Source of the DNA: a virus
Strand: one strand, 5' to 3'
IMG/VR virus record: IMGVR_UViG_3300008113_000300
Coordinates: 1 to 38,415 of that record
DNA: 38,415 nt
The translations under genes were made by a program, and so were the position numbers. Shown in pieces: positions 23,601 through 33,157 of the stretch (positions are counted from its first letter, which is position 1; every line of letters starts with the position of its first letter). A model generated the notes under the pieces. That model made no database searches, had not been told where the DNA came from, and was given only the letters and a program-made list of their open reading frames with translations.

Positions 23601-26228
23601 TACATTTGGCTGTAGCTGAAAGTATTTATAAGTTTCCGCTGTTGGTGTATATCCATAAGGAGAACTCCAAAAATCAAAATCAAATTCCTTGGAGTCAAAG
23701 AATGTAAATACCCCAATTTTTAAATCGGGTGTCCTATATGTATTGAAAGAATTATCAGATCCTAGCTCAACAACGGGTGTAAATGGAGTGTTAAGACGAT
23801 TAGCCGAGGTTACCATAGATTCCTCGATATTAGCTACCCTAAGATACGTAAAATCATTAAATCCAATTATTTTTTTCGTTACCGTATCTAGTTGGGGAGA
23901 ATCAACATATTTTGTAACACTCGAAATAATAGAATATCCAGCAGTAGTTTTAATAAAATATCCAGGTTCCACCAATCCATCATACTCCACGGGGAATATT
24001 ATTCTAGTATTAATGCTTCTAGTACCGCCCTCAAAATAAACTGTATTGCTTATAGCGGAGGCATCGGTACCATTTATTTTAAGATAACCTGGATTAGAAA
24101 ATGTCATATAACGAGTCCATCCAGCAGCACCATCGGGATTGTTATTAAAGCTACCAGGAGAAGGTACTGGTATATTTGAGGTAGTCTGGTAGTAATTACC
24201 ATTATAGATAACTATATCGTTTATTGAATAAGCCGATGAGTTTGTCCAATTACCTCTAAACAACGAAACAAAGGATGCATAATCATCAAAAACACTGATG
24301 GAATAGTCAGTATTACCGTAGATCCCCGAATCATTCAGTCTTATGATTGTGGAATTCAAATTAACCCCAGTTTCCCATGTTGAATAATTAACTTCATCCA
24401 GCAAATTGGATAATGCTGTGGCCACATCTTCATATGTACCGTCCTTTGCATTAAAATAATAGCTCGATCCGGTAGAATAATATGAACCTGCTACCCATAC
24501 TAGAGAAGAAGAAAAATCATCAGCACTAACAATATCATACCTCTTTGATCCCTCCTTCTTTTTACCGTTAGGCCAATATATCTTAAATGTTAAGGGTGTA
24601 TTAAGATCGTAGTTCTTAGTAAATTCTATTTCACAATATGCTTTACCTGCTGAGGTAGCTCTCGTTCCTGGTATTGTACCAACTTTCTGATCTGTCCCCG
24701 TGAAATTAAGTAGATCGACATTCGTGTCCTGAAGAAGAACGTTACCTGATGTTGCTCCTGAAGATCCGTATATAACAAATCCACCGGTAGCTGGATCGAA
24801 TGGGCCATAAGAAACATCAGGGATTGGATTATTAGATGGATCAAATAAAACAAGATCCTTAGACCTACCCAGATTGTAAAAATTGTCATATTTATCTGTT
24901 AGGTAGAATATTTTATTACTATCTGCTGTTGCTGCATTAACGTCCCAAGATCCAGGAAGATATCCGCTGGCTCCTTCATAAAATAATCTAACCCCATTTG
25001 AAGCGGTTACTCCATATGGTGTGTTGTCATAATAATATCCGAATGAATTTCTAGATGGCTTTGGTAAATCATTGTTGCCTGGCATGTTTCTATATTCATA
25101 AAATGCATTACCATCCAATCTTAGAGATGCCATATCATTTCTAGATACATAGAATCCCATATATCTGTTTATGGTATACATATCGGAATCATCATCATCG
25201 AATAGAAATTCCATATTAAGAAGATTCGGACAAACTATGCCATTTCTAGAAAATCCGGATGTTACATAAGATTCAAAATCCATCATCTTATCCGAGGAAT
25301 CCCCCGAGTAATAGGTAGATAATATCTCACCCTTTCTTGTATAGATACCATCCTTAACTGAAACCCCGTTGAAATAGGTGTATGCATTAGGACCAAAGCT
25401 AACATCTATGGGTGATTTAGAAAATTGGGGGTCATTAAATATTGATCTAATATATTTTCCTATCTTTGTATTTTCGCCAATATCGAATGTTTTAACTATA
25501 GTAAGATTTGGTAATATTTTTTGTGTAAACAATGTGTTTATATCATTACTCTCCTCAAGATATTCTAGCTCGTTGTAGATAACAACTTTACCCGCACCAC
25601 TTATTATTGTATATGTATTATATGCGCTATTACCGGTAAATATATCACCGCTAGCTAAAACTATATCGTTACCTGAAGGATCCTTACCGTATATTATCTT
25701 AAAGTCTTCCTCACTATAATAATCCTTGATTATTTTGTAATTAACACCCGAAGATATCGTGGTATAATTCTTTGAATATGGATAAGCAATTGGTCCAGGA
25801 ACTTTGAATATAACAAAATAGTCTGGTATCTCGTTTTTTATCCAGAGCGGTGCAAAATAGCTAAATGATTCACCATAATTCTTATCCGCTAATGGTGATG
25901 CCCCGCTTGCATAATAGAAATCATATTGTTCAGAATACTCTTTAACTATTTGTCTTGCACCTCTGGTAAATTCACCTACCTGAAATATAGTACTATAAGG
26001 GGTTTGTCCCTCATCAAAAAAGTTAAATAGGTCCAGGGAAAAGCTATTTTCCCCAGTAATATTAAATGCCTTAAATCTATTATCACTTAATGTCGGGTTA
26101 ACGCTCATAGAATTAAAGTTAACCTCACCGCTGGAATCAACAGTTATTCTAAAATTCCCGGTTAATTTGGGATTTGTTCTTATAACTGAAAATGATGAAT
26201 TATAATCAAAAAGCTTTGCTCCGGACAT
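20685..26228 (-). CDS. Giant virion structural protein, 1847 residues
   Basis: Not assigned to a family. The composition is typical of phage baseplate or tail-spike components: very rich in Tyr, Asn, Ser, Asp and Gly, with many short beta strands, few long helices, and no signal peptide. The first 150 residues look compact (IRTNPKLTGNFRITVDSSGE, later NYGESFSYFAPLWIKNEIPD). Around residues 540-640 there is a domain with FKIYWPNGKKKEGSKRYDIV. The C-terminus is charged with Asn/Tyr repeats (NYKLTKNKDLIYNFEYNLES). It is the largest gene in the window and directly precedes the fibre genes, so it could be the platform carrying the fibres. Expected in the virion; exact role unknown. Confidence 0.7.
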   Translation of the reverse strand: MSGAKLFDYNSSFSVIRTNPKLTGNFRITVDSSGEVNFNSMSVNPTLSDNRFKAFNITGENSFSLDLFNFFDEGQTPYSTIFQVGEFTRGARQIVKEYSEQYDFYYASGASPLADKNYGESFSYFAPLWIKNEIPDYFVIFKVPGPIAYPYSKNYTTISSGVNYKIIKDYYSEEDFKIIYGKDPSGNDIVLASGDIFTGNSAYNTYTIISGAGKVVIYNELEYLEESNDINTLFTQKILPNLTIVKTFDIGENTKIGKYIRSIFNDPQFSKSPIDVSFGPNAYTYFNGVSVKDGIYTRKGEILSTYYSGDSSDKMMDFESYVTSGFSRNGIVCPNLLNMEFLFDDDDSDMYTINRYMGFYVSRNDMASLRLDGNAFYEYRNMPGNNDLPKPSRNSFGYYYDNTPYGVTASNGVRLFYEGASGYLPGSWDVNAATADSNKIFYLTDKYDNFYNLGRSKDLVLFDPSNNPIPDVSYGPFDPATGGFVIYGSSGATSGNVLLQDTNVDLLNFTGTDQKVGTIPGTRATSAGKAYCEIEFTKNYDLNTPLTFKIYWPNGKKKEGSKRYDIVSADDFSSSLVWVAGSYYSTGSSYYFNAKDGTYEDVATALSNLLDEVNYSTWETGVNLNSTIIRLNDSGIYGNTDYSISVFDDYASFVSLFRGNWTNSSAYSINDIVIYNGNYYQTTSNIPVPSPGSFNNNPDGAAGWTRYMTFSNPGYLKINGTDASAISNTVYFEGGTRSINTRIIFPVEYDGLVEPGYFIKTTAGYSIISSVTKYVDSPQLDTVTKKIIGFNDFTYLRVANIEESMVTSANRLNTPFTPVVELGSDNSFNTYRTPDLKIGVFTFFDSKEFDFDFWSSPYGYTPTAETYKYFQLQPNVPNTIVKNIPYVIKQGQINYAGSLYNQGNIFYGATGYTSFTDANPNLFKDLIVIPAQYSDIEYNPSISNYPRVGYNGDLDAFNGFIGIQSLTPNSLTDTSSKLQIFNRGKLDTEYEYLQENYTAERANVSRIVPFINKWAYTSGTDSRGNNYRLNVSPAFSPTNFSPSLDKNVPDARYVTHEWFLLEQPPVGFPVDQMQNQNSYLAGKIDLNKARSADPSDYLYLNSYFTVEPSDYQSQYVDNASYTKELFTPFKYNKSDGYYETLFRGVKVILKKRSNISDAYSNSADKYIPKYRGYEDYKFAAILRPIAEDDSIIQDPVRYEIIENAQQKFILLVCDVLMRDYKSLPIGYTGGTGGSPVLDYTLLYSLSNKEKLRNPLSVGEKYYEIADIKLSSALDLSLSSGSIVDTVISPGVINYIPSSTYDTDLREEIHTFFAENSIGATSGPSPTGIGSFVAPTITGSPTYPWPIGVGPSYIEFGKVATGAASYTFSISFSASNPVTVPVGPASIYRNNPVFQKSGGESYYDAILTRISAADISARINRGSKYISYKTYIWDEVNSVTVEKYDDFQLRLNKSTRIVKGKGTRITDYYGGPQTIGQYTPTGYTVQSNQNLPSTLLRYSGGYEPLFRKVIHFDKDKTDKISGYAALDLSFRNCNFAPYKLYFGISRNLQFSKVSPDSNILSLSEKLPEGPVYPLVGQSPIWKKDFNLFSSSWDPGYYQKFTGPSVYTDVAGTRSMKEYKSFFGSKIMKTPDPIDFDNYITLQISRTNGNTDVAALNNSIDSYIKSVQEISPANSGTGIGSVGPYLSGVDYDKIDPNIFPDAEIIWQYFKETNLIKGTIRLDRMLRRYLLNSGIKQVFIDNMISDFGVGSPDSINDDVNTYIDLNVSPLYIGNIFDLYVNKNGTTEGKSMDPNYMVRGDIASSDRYKMEYSNEINYKLTKNKDLIYNFEYNLESNYNYSLLFDLGITKI

Positions 26229-26259
26229 ATATTGTTTTTATAAAAATTTATTCTACTAA

Positions 26260-27090
26260 TTAAACTGCACTAAGTCCGCTGTCAAAGTTAGGTGCAACAA
26301 GGGTATCATTCTTATATGATCCACTGATCTGTACGTCGAATGAGAATGTATCCTCATTCTGGACCTGAATATCTATACCAATTTTCTTAGTGTATGTTAT
26401 GTTTGTAAGATTTCCTGATTTTCTCCATCCACCAATATATCCAGCTTTATCAACCGCTCTAAATTGGAAAACAAGAGGTATATTAATAGCATTTGAATCA
26501 CCTTCCATAAGTGTTCTGGTTGAAAGGGATGTTGTTCCCTGCACTTGTGTTGATGATCCTGATGCTGGACCTAAATAAAGATATGATCCGCAAGAGAATT
26601 TACCAATTAGATATTCGTCATTTGAAGTGAATCCAAGTTTATCTGGATACATTGTGTCAAATATAGCTGCAGTTGCACCTGTTGCAAATGTTACCGGTGT
26701 TCTATATTGTTGTTGTACCCAATAGTAATCTAACGTGGTATCACCCCAGAAAGTCTGGGTATGTCTAAATGGAGGATACACCTTACCATTAGTAGCAAAT
26801 GGTTTAACTAATGTTGGATAATCAACAAAGGATGCTGTGTTACCAACTGAAATTAGATATGGATGTGTCTTATCTATGCAGAATTCTGATATAACGCCAC
26901 CACCGTTAGGAACTGCACCCGTATATGTACCATTCCATACACTCGAACTAGACGAACCGGCAACACCCGCTGGTGTTTGGGCAGGATCGTAAGGTATCAT
27001 TATCGTACCATTCTGAGGATATGTTCCGGCTATACCAAAATTAGTTCGATGCAAATGGCGGTGCCTGTCTGAAGTACTGATTATTAACAA
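26260..27090 (-). CDS. Virion structural protein, probably a frameshifted extension of the 908-residue gene
   Basis: This frame has no ATG near its front. The longest version starts with TTG at 27090, inside the 3' end of the upstream gene, and overlaps it by 50 bases; the first ATG is at 27000. A +1 shift at the upstream stop (AAC TAA T) would join PPFASN to NFGIAGTYPQNGTI and give one protein of about 1170 residues. The domain itself is compact and beta-rich with Trp/Tyr-rich segments (TQTFWGDTTLDYYWVQQQYR, IPLVFQFRAVDKAGYIGGW). It ends in a strand-rich segment. Either programmed frameshifting, a separate gene with a TTG start, or a base error in the assembly would explain the arrangement. 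Confidence 0.6.
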   Translation of the reverse strand: MLIISTSDRHRHLHRTNFGIAGTYPQNGTIMIPYDPAQTPAGVAGSSSSSVWNGTYTGAVPNGGGVISEFCIDKTHPYLISVGNTASFVDYPTLVKPFATNGKVYPPFRHTQTFWGDTTLDYYWVQQQYRTPVTFATGATAAIFDTMYPDKLGFTSNDEYLIGKFSCGSYLYLGPASGSSTQVQGTTSLSTRTLMEGDSNAINIPLVFQFRAVDKAGYIGGWRKSGNLTNITYTKKIGIDIQVQNEDTFSFDVQISGSYKNDTLVAPNFDSGLSAV

Positions 27091-29767
27091 TTGAGGTATC
27101 AGCTAATACCAGAGATGATATTGATATAGGACAGTCACCATATCTAAGGTTGCTATCATATCCAACAGGATAAGTCTGGCCGCTTGGTAGAGTTGATGGT
27201 ACCTGCTGTGAAAGTCCTCCTGGCATGCTTGACGCTAATTCAACGGATGATGCTTTATTATTATAAAGTTGAACGCTATATGTGAATGATGCGATTTTAC
27301 CAGCATCCGCAGCAAGCGGATCTGAAAATATGTCGCTATAGAAACCTGAAACTATTTTAACGGTTGATCCCCTAGAAACTTTAATCTTATTGCTGCTTGC
27401 ATCTACTATGTAAACTTCAAGTACACCCTTAGCTGTAGATATTTGTGCAGAAAGATTAGCTATTTGATTCTGAAGCTCCGTTATTTTATCAAATAAATTT
27501 ATTACTGTTCCCGCACTATTATAAAATCCACTCGCTATACCAATTGCGTCGTGATAATATGTCTTATCGCCGGAAGTAAACTGTTGTGATAAATGGGCTG
27601 GTAATCCCTGTGAATCTAAAGTTCTTTGAACTTTAACTACTGCTGCATCTTCATTGTTCTGTTTAAGTGTATTAGAAACCCCTTCGACTGTAAGATTATC
27701 AGGGAATGATATGGTAACAGATTGAGAATATTCTGAGGTCAACGGATTTTCTGGCCAGCCAGCTTCCGATATTGCTGAGATCTGAATCTCAACTTTTTCC
27801 CCCTTGGTTATAGCGATATCAAGCTGATTTATGTTTTGAACGTTAGCATCAGATGTCTGTTCATCAGCCCAAACATATACACCTCTTGTAGAATCATAAA
27901 CTTTCTTCCTAATGTCAGTTTTATACTCTGTCCAATTAGAAAATGCAGCATTTTTTGCCACACCGTCATTATCGATGAACTCAATTTGCTCGGATGGCTG
28001 TGATGAACCGCTATCGTTTAGATATCTGTATTTAACAGAGAATTGTATAACCTGCTGAGGTCCCGAAGTCGGATCGATTTTGGGAGCAGGAAATGGCCAA
28101 AATCCTCTAACTCTATATTTGGGAGGTGTAATTATTTGTGGTACGTCCTGTACTAAAACACTTACTTCATCAACTAAAGATGCATAAAGCTGAGCTTTTT
28201 TGGTTCTTTCGTCTATTAAACTATTAAGATTAGCCTTGATGGAAGCTATATTGATCCCTCTAGGTGATGTTAATGGACTTTCGATAATATAATCCAATCT
28301 TCTCGAACCAAAAAATCCTCCTCTATTAAATTCTTCACCATCAATACCCTGAAATATTGAAGGAGCTGCATAAGTATCTGATCTCGATAATCCGGTATTT
28401 AACTGTAGCCTGGTGTCATTGATTGCTTCATCAAGAGCATCAATCTCACTCTTTAAAGAAGTTTTAATGTTAAGCTTATCAGAAACAACCTTAACCGATG
28501 TTGATTGTGTTACTTGTTTGTTTATCTGCACAACCTTAAAACTACTTTCCGTAAGAAGAGGAGCATCGGGTTTAAGTCCCTGTATTGCTGGAATTTTATT
28601 CTCCTTAGCAGCACCAAGAAAAACTTTACCCAAATCTGCAACTTCCGTTAGATAGTACCTTTCCAGAGTTACTAATTCGCCGCTTGAATTTTTTGTCTGT
28701 AATTCATTACTCCAGAAAACAACCCCAGTTGACCAGCTTGCGCTAACTATGTTAAAATTATCATCTATAGTTTTAAAGAAAACCCCCTGTCTCTCGTCAT
28801 ATCCAACATTTACCTGAACATATCTAGGTCCAAAATCAGTTGATGATATGGATAAAGAATTTGCACCTATCTGAATGGGTTGATATCCCGAAATTCTTTT
28901 CGCTTGAAACGATGCCTGATCCCTATCAATTGATGTTATCTTATATAAACTTCCGTCCTGTGTAGCAACCTGATCATTAACATTTAATGATTTTCCATCC
29001 TTAACATCAGTAAGCGTATCAGTATAATTTAACTTATCTAGTTTATAATTTCTTCTTAATTCCTGAACGGTAGCACCATTCTGATCCGTTACTGAAACAG
29101 TATCATCATAATAGCTAAGCACACTGAAATTACCGATGTATCTAATTGTTCTTAATGGCAATTGTATTATATCCTCATCAACAAAATAAGATATCCCGTT
29201 ATCGGCCAAAGCCTGTATATACTGGTCATATGTTAAATCATTCCTTCCCTTAAGTTCCCTATCAAAATAAGCTTTCTGAACTTCTGTTGTGGTATTTGCT
29301 ATTATTCTCTTAACTACTATCCTATCAGCAGCATCCGATATCTGACCGGTTACATTTATATTAATATAAAGTAGAGGGCTTAGAAAGCTTTCGAAAAACC
29401 AATTATCCTTAACAGCAAAAGTGCTAGGAACTCCCAGATTGGTTAGTGGTCTAGGTTCTCTTAGTATATCATATTTGAAAACTTGTGAATAAGTACCATC
29501 AGGATTTCTGACCGTGGCTGAGGTATCACCTATTCCTGCAAGGGATCTTATATTGTTGTCAAGTCTTTGGATCTCACCCCTTAGAAATCCATAAGAAGGT
29601 ATATTTGCGTTCTTTGGTAATCCCTGTTCATCCAGTACCTCTATGCTTACCGTATTATTAGTAGAAACAGCAACTTCGTTTAACCCATTGATTATTTCTA
29701 ATGAATTTTTCTGCAGTCTTAAAAACTGTGCTACTAAAGAACTTATTGAATTTTGTGTTCCTGCCAT
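27041..29767 (-). CDS. Large virion structural protein with fibronectin-like region, 908 residues
   Basis: No exact family is recognised. The N-terminus (SISSLVAQFLRLQKNSLEII, then YGFLRGEIQRLDNNIRSLAG) is helical and may trimerise. A second helical region lies at about 440-530. Residues about 550-680 look like a fibronectin-type or Ig-like module (QFSVKYRYLNDSGSSQPSEQ, then VEIQISAISEAGWPENPLTS). A short coiled coil follows (LFDKITELQNQIANLSAQIS). These are features of baseplate wedge or long fibre-base proteins. The final residues run into the next gene by 50 bases in another frame, which suggests a frameshift fusion. Start is ATG at 29767 with AAAGGAA in the ribosome-binding region, one of the few here. 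Confidence 0.7.
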   Translation of the reverse strand: MAGTQNSISSLVAQFLRLQKNSLEIINGLNEVAVSTNNTVSIEVLDEQGLPKNANIPSYGFLRGEIQRLDNNIRSLAGIGDTSATVRNPDGTYSQVFKYDILREPRPLTNLGVPSTFAVKDNWFFESFLSPLLYININVTGQISDAADRIVVKRIIANTTTEVQKAYFDRELKGRNDLTYDQYIQALADNGISYFVDEDIIQLPLRTIRYIGNFSVLSYYDDTVSVTDQNGATVQELRRNYKLDKLNYTDTLTDVKDGKSLNVNDQVATQDGSLYKITSIDRDQASFQAKRISGYQPIQIGANSLSISSTDFGPRYVQVNVGYDERQGVFFKTIDDNFNIVSASWSTGVVFWSNELQTKNSSGELVTLERYYLTEVADLGKVFLGAAKENKIPAIQGLKPDAPLLTESSFKVVQINKQVTQSTSVKVVSDKLNIKTSLKSEIDALDEAINDTRLQLNTGLSRSDTYAAPSIFQGIDGEEFNRGGFFGSRRLDYIIESPLTSPRGINIASIKANLNSLIDERTKKAQLYASLVDEVSVLVQDVPQIITPPKYRVRGFWPFPAPKIDPTSGPQQVIQFSVKYRYLNDSGSSQPSEQIEFIDNDGVAKNAAFSNWTEYKTDIRKKVYDSTRGVYVWADEQTSDANVQNINQLDIAITKGEKVEIQISAISEAGWPENPLTSEYSQSVTISFPDNLTVEGVSNTLKQNNEDAAVVKVQRTLDSQGLPAHLSQQFTSGDKTYYHDAIGIASGFYNSAGTVINLFDKITELQNQIANLSAQISTAKGVLEVYIVDASSNKIKVSRGSTVKIVSGFYSDIFSDPLAADAGKIASFTYSVQLYNNKASSVELASSMPGGLSQQVPSTLPSGQTYPVGYDSNLRYGDCPISISSLVLADTSIVNNQYFRQAPPFASN

Positions 29768-29789
29768 TTCCTTTGGTTATTTAATTTTA

Positions 29790-31991
29790 TTAATTGTTGG
29801 TTAAGCTTCTACCTATTATATCAACCTGGAATTCCAAATTGTTTTCATCGATACAAACTATATCCAAAACTGGCTTATATCCTTGTGTTTCAAATATATC
29901 GTTATCCAAAGTGATTATACTAGTTGAATAACTAACAGTACTTGGATTAGAAATTGGATATTTACCCTGTGAATTTGTCAATACATTAATGAAGTATTGA
30001 CCCGGATAAACAATATCACCGAATGATAATCTAAATCTCTGTCCATTCTTCCAGTTTGCAGGATTATCATTTATTCTTATTGTTAAGTCGCCTGTTAGCG
30101 TTAGTGGATTTCCGTTGTTTACGTGTTTAAAGTAATTAGAGAATCTAAGTAGATTTATTTCATTATTACCGTTTTGAGTAAGCGTTCCTTTACCCATATC
30201 GTTACCAATAGTAAAATCCTGATTTATGCTGTTAACAGTAACCTCGTTAGGAGTTGATCTATCTAAAGAAATTCCGCTCCCCTGTTTGAAAAGATCCAAA
30301 TTATAAGACACTTCCACGCTTGTCTGGTTATTGATTATGGCTCTAACCATATCATAATTCTGATTGATGAGACCCATTATGGAACTTGTGTTATTGAATA
30401 ATGCCTGGTTTGCTGCTAATGATTGTTCCAATCCTGTTATTCTTCTATCCAAATTAGCTGCGGTTTGGGATGAAAGCGTTATATTCTCCAAATTAGTGAC
30501 TCTATCACTCAGATTGATGAAATCAACTGAGGCATTGTTTAAAGTTGCGCTAGCGTCTTGTAACACATTCATAGCGTCCATGAACATGGATAAAGAGAAA
30601 GGAGAATAGTCATTTATAGCTTGCTCTACTCCAGTCTGATCTATATCAGTATCAAATTTTAAATTTATCTTAAATCCGTATGAATTACCATTTAATTTAG
30701 TGACCGGATTAGGTCTATGTTTTGGTAGTCTAGGAATAAAGATGTCCCCGCTAGATGTATTAACATCATCTAGGAATAAAACTCCATATAAGTTCGTAGC
30801 TACGTCAGTAGGAATAGCAGGATCGTATACATCATAGTAGATTAATACTGCGTTAAACTCAAAGTCTGAGGCACCTGCGGTAGAGTTAAACTCCTCCAGC
30901 GTAGATATAGTGGGATCTGATATTATACCCTGATATGAATTAGGATTGAAATCAATACCTATCGAATCAAGCTTACTTCTGATGTACGTTAAACTATTAG
31001 AATTATCAGTCTTTGTTAGTATATAGTTGGAAGGATCGACAAAAGATGAGTCGGTAAAATATGTGTTTGCAGTATCTCTTGGAGAATACCAATTACCCGC
31101 GATTGATGATGCGCTAACACCAGTATCAATATATGATGCAGTAGGTACTCCAAGAACATCGTCATCGAAAATTGCTAGATTCGTTAATCCGCTTGGATTT
31201 GTCTCATCATAGTTTCTTCCAACCAGATATTCATCATTTAATGGGTTGTTTGGATTATTTGTCCATTGATAATCAGGATAGTAGTTCTTATCTGTTATAT
31301 TTTTAAAAAGAACATAGGGTGTGTTACCATCTTTCGTCGGAACGTAAACATAAACCTCCGAATAAGTGTTGGTAGAATTTTTTACCGAGTTTACTATATC
31401 CAGATTACCAACATATTGAACCACCCTATTATAATAACCTCCAGTCATACCATATGCACCGGTTGTTCCACCTGTTGCATCACCCTCGGTATATCTTTTT
31501 TGCGTAACCGGTAGACCATCAACAGTTGTAACAGTTGTCTGATTCAATGTAGGAACCACCTCATTTGAATCCGCTCCTCTAAATCTTATTGCTCCGAGCT
31601 CTCTAAGCCATTTAAAGAAAATTCTTTCCGATATATTTTGCTTTAGAGTTGAGTCATATTCATCTGTTGCCGTTATGGTTGACTCCAGATTTAAACAGTA
31701 ACTCTGAAAACTTTGCGAGAAATCGATATTACCATCACCCGTTATTATATTTCCCGTTGCATTAGCCCAATCAAGAAATGCACTGTCAGGCCCATTCAAT
31801 CTTATGAAATTATCCTCAGATCCGTTTGATGAATTGTTTATATCAGGAAGATTCAAAAGAGCAAACTTCGAGAATCTAAATTTATTAACCGAATTATTGA
31901 ATGTGAAAGAAAGATCTTCCGCCGAAGATGAGAATGTGTAGAATGTACCACCCTGAACTTGTAAAGGTCTTATAAATGGGGTTTTTGCCAT
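29790..31991 (-). CDS. Virion structural protein, 733 residues
   Basis: Not recognised. It starts MAKTPFIRPLQVQGGTFYTF, with mixed beta-rich domains up to about residue 470. A helical coiled-coil region follows at about 475-560 (VTNLENITLSSQTAANLDRR, then ITGLEQSLAANQALFNNTSS), and the C-terminus is a beta domain of about 150 residues (LTGDLTIRINDNPANWKNGQ). The coiled coil preceding a beta domain is what one expects of a trimeric baseplate or fibre-connector protein. It lies 22 bases before the 908-residue gene and 18 bases after the small fibre-like gene, so the group is one operon. Confidence 0.65.
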   Translation of the reverse strand: MAKTPFIRPLQVQGGTFYTFSSSAEDLSFTFNNSVNKFRFSKFALLNLPDINNSSNGSEDNFIRLNGPDSAFLDWANATGNIITGDGNIDFSQSFQSYCLNLESTITATDEYDSTLKQNISERIFFKWLRELGAIRFRGADSNEVVPTLNQTTVTTVDGLPVTQKRYTEGDATGGTTGAYGMTGGYYNRVVQYVGNLDIVNSVKNSTNTYSEVYVYVPTKDGNTPYVLFKNITDKNYYPDYQWTNNPNNPLNDEYLVGRNYDETNPSGLTNLAIFDDDVLGVPTASYIDTGVSASSIAGNWYSPRDTANTYFTDSSFVDPSNYILTKTDNSNSLTYIRSKLDSIGIDFNPNSYQGIISDPTISTLEEFNSTAGASDFEFNAVLIYYDVYDPAIPTDVATNLYGVLFLDDVNTSSGDIFIPRLPKHRPNPVTKLNGNSYGFKINLKFDTDIDQTGVEQAINDYSPFSLSMFMDAMNVLQDASATLNNASVDFINLSDRVTNLENITLSSQTAANLDRRITGLEQSLAANQALFNNTSSIMGLINQNYDMVRAIINNQTSVEVSYNLDLFKQGSGISLDRSTPNEVTVNSINQDFTIGNDMGKGTLTQNGNNEINLLRFSNYFKHVNNGNPLTLTGDLTIRINDNPANWKNGQRFRLSFGDIVYPGQYFINVLTNSQGKYPISNPSTVSYSTSIITLDNDIFETQGYKPVLDIVCIDENNLEFQVDIIGRSLTNN

Positions 31992-32009
31992 TTTGCTGTT
32001 TTATTTTTA

Positions 32010-32918
32010 TTATACGGTTACATTAGCTGCAGATAAAACCACCCAAGATCCATTTTGCGTAGCTTGACCCTGTCCAACTCTAGGTTCCCATTGTAAAGTT
32101 ACGGATGATCTGTATGACTTATTCTGACTTACTACTAAACCGCTAGTTGAATATCCGCCATATGATGCAGAAGTATTAAATCCTGTGTAGTATGAAGTGG
32201 ATCCAGTAACTCCAGCATAGATATAACCAGTAGCAGCAGAGGTATTAACAATAGTAACTCTAGTTCCTTGTGGTATATTCGGTAATGTTCCACCAACGGG
32301 TGCAACACCATCAGCAACCTTCATATAGAATCCTGTTGGTCCACAATTTGCATAAATCACGTCCTCCAAACCTGTCACAGTATAAGGTGAATTCACTGAT
32401 GTTAGTAGTCCACCTCCACCGATACCTGATGCACTTGATGGGAATGGTGTACCAGCAGTTCCTGCTGCATACTTTGTGTTCTGACTTATTACGTGACCCT
32501 GGACACCAAGTACGTTAGCTGAGTTAAATGTTGTTCTTCCGTTAAAAGAAGCTGTACCACCAGCAACAAATACCGATTGGGTTCCTAATGTAACGACGGA
32601 ATTTGCAATTAAAGCTCCAGAAGCTGTGAATGTTGTGGTTTGTACATCAACGAAGGAAGCACCGCCTATAGCATTGAGTGATGTCAGAGAAGCTCCGGTT
32701 GATGGTAGTGAGATTGAATCAAATTTACCTATCTTTGCCTGTACTCTTCCTGTGGAAGCGTTAGATAGATCAAGAATACCGTTTATAGTATCAATTCCAA
32801 ACACGGTTACGTAGCCATTTATCCAGTTTTGTAATATTAAAAAGTTGGAGTTAAGGGTTACTCTAGATCCAGATATCGAATCTGATCCTAAAATTTCATT
32901 AATGTTTACAGTTGCCAT
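32010..32918 (-). CDS. Small fibre-like virion protein, 302 residues
   Basis: The N-terminus GSRVTLNSNFLILQNWINGY recalls the KxNxNF adaptor motif of the three collagen-like fibres, though there are no Gly-X-Y repeats. The middle is Ala/Ser/Thr/Val/Gly-rich with alternating hydrophobic residues (IGGASFVDVQTTTFTASGAL), like a beta-helix or shaft. The end has YRSSVTLQWEPRVGQGQ and closes WVVLSAANVTV. It is likely a short fibre or cap subunit. It opens the structural operon that runs leftwards, with an A-rich leader and a GATATATA element 30 bases upstream. Confidence 0.65.
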   Translation of the reverse strand: MATVNINEILGSDSISGSRVTLNSNFLILQNWINGYVTVFGIDTINGILDLSNASTGRVQAKIGKFDSISLPSTGASLTSLNAIGGASFVDVQTTTFTASGALIANSVVTLGTQSVFVAGGTASFNGRTTFNSANVLGVQGHVISQNTKYAAGTAGTPFPSSASGIGGGGLLTSVNSPYTVTGLEDVIYANCGPTGFYMKVADGVAPVGGTLPNIPQGTRVTIVNTSAATGYIYAGVTGSTSYYTGFNTSASYGGYSTSGLVVSQNKSYRSSVTLQWEPRVGQGQATQNGSWVVLSAANVTV

Positions 32919-32948
32919 TTTCTTTTTTATTTGTTTTTTAAAGCGAAA

Positions 32949-32956
32949 TATATATC
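32949..32956 (-). promoter_or_regulatory. Possible promoter element GATATATA in the divergent intergenic region
   Basis: The minus strand reads GACGATGATATATATTTCGC, with GATATATA 30 bases before the ATG at 32918. The core ATATATAT is symmetric, so a plus-strand promoter for the phoH unit could share it. This 239-base gap between divergent genes is the most promoter-like region in the window; a possible 57-residue ORF fills much of it. Confidence 0.4.
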
Positions 32957-32979
32957 ATCGTCACAGACAACACTTAAAT

Positions 32980-33153
32980 ATGGAAGGACAAAAAATCAAA
33001 CTTCATAAAAAACGCTTTATTGATATATCTTTAAGCGCAAAATCCTTGATTTATTCCAATAAAAATCCAGAAAATACCAATAATTTTTTTACCAAATCCA
33101 ATAACCACCCGAATTGTATTAAATCGGAGTGTTACTACCTAAAAATAAAATAA
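32980..33153 (+). CDS. Possible small basic protein upstream of phoH, 57 residues
   Basis: An ATG at 32980 opens a frame of 57 residues ending 4 bases before the phoH start (TAATAATATG). The product would be very basic and Asn/Lys-rich (MEGQKIKLHKKRFIDISLSA, then TKSNNHPNCIKSECYYLKIK) with no known domain. The tight spacing suggests translational coupling with phoH, and the frame fills nearly all of the divergent gap. It could equally be an untranslated leader, since AT-rich sequence gives Lys/Asn-rich frames by chance. Confidence 0.35.
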   Translation: MEGQKIKLHKKRFIDISLSAKSLIYSNKNPENTNNFFTKSNNHPNCIKSECYYLKIK

Positions 33154-33157
33154 TAAT

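Noticed and set aside
23689-24039. Plus-strand 116-residue frame
   Set aside because: Antisense to the 1847-residue structural gene, no recognisable domain, no leader.
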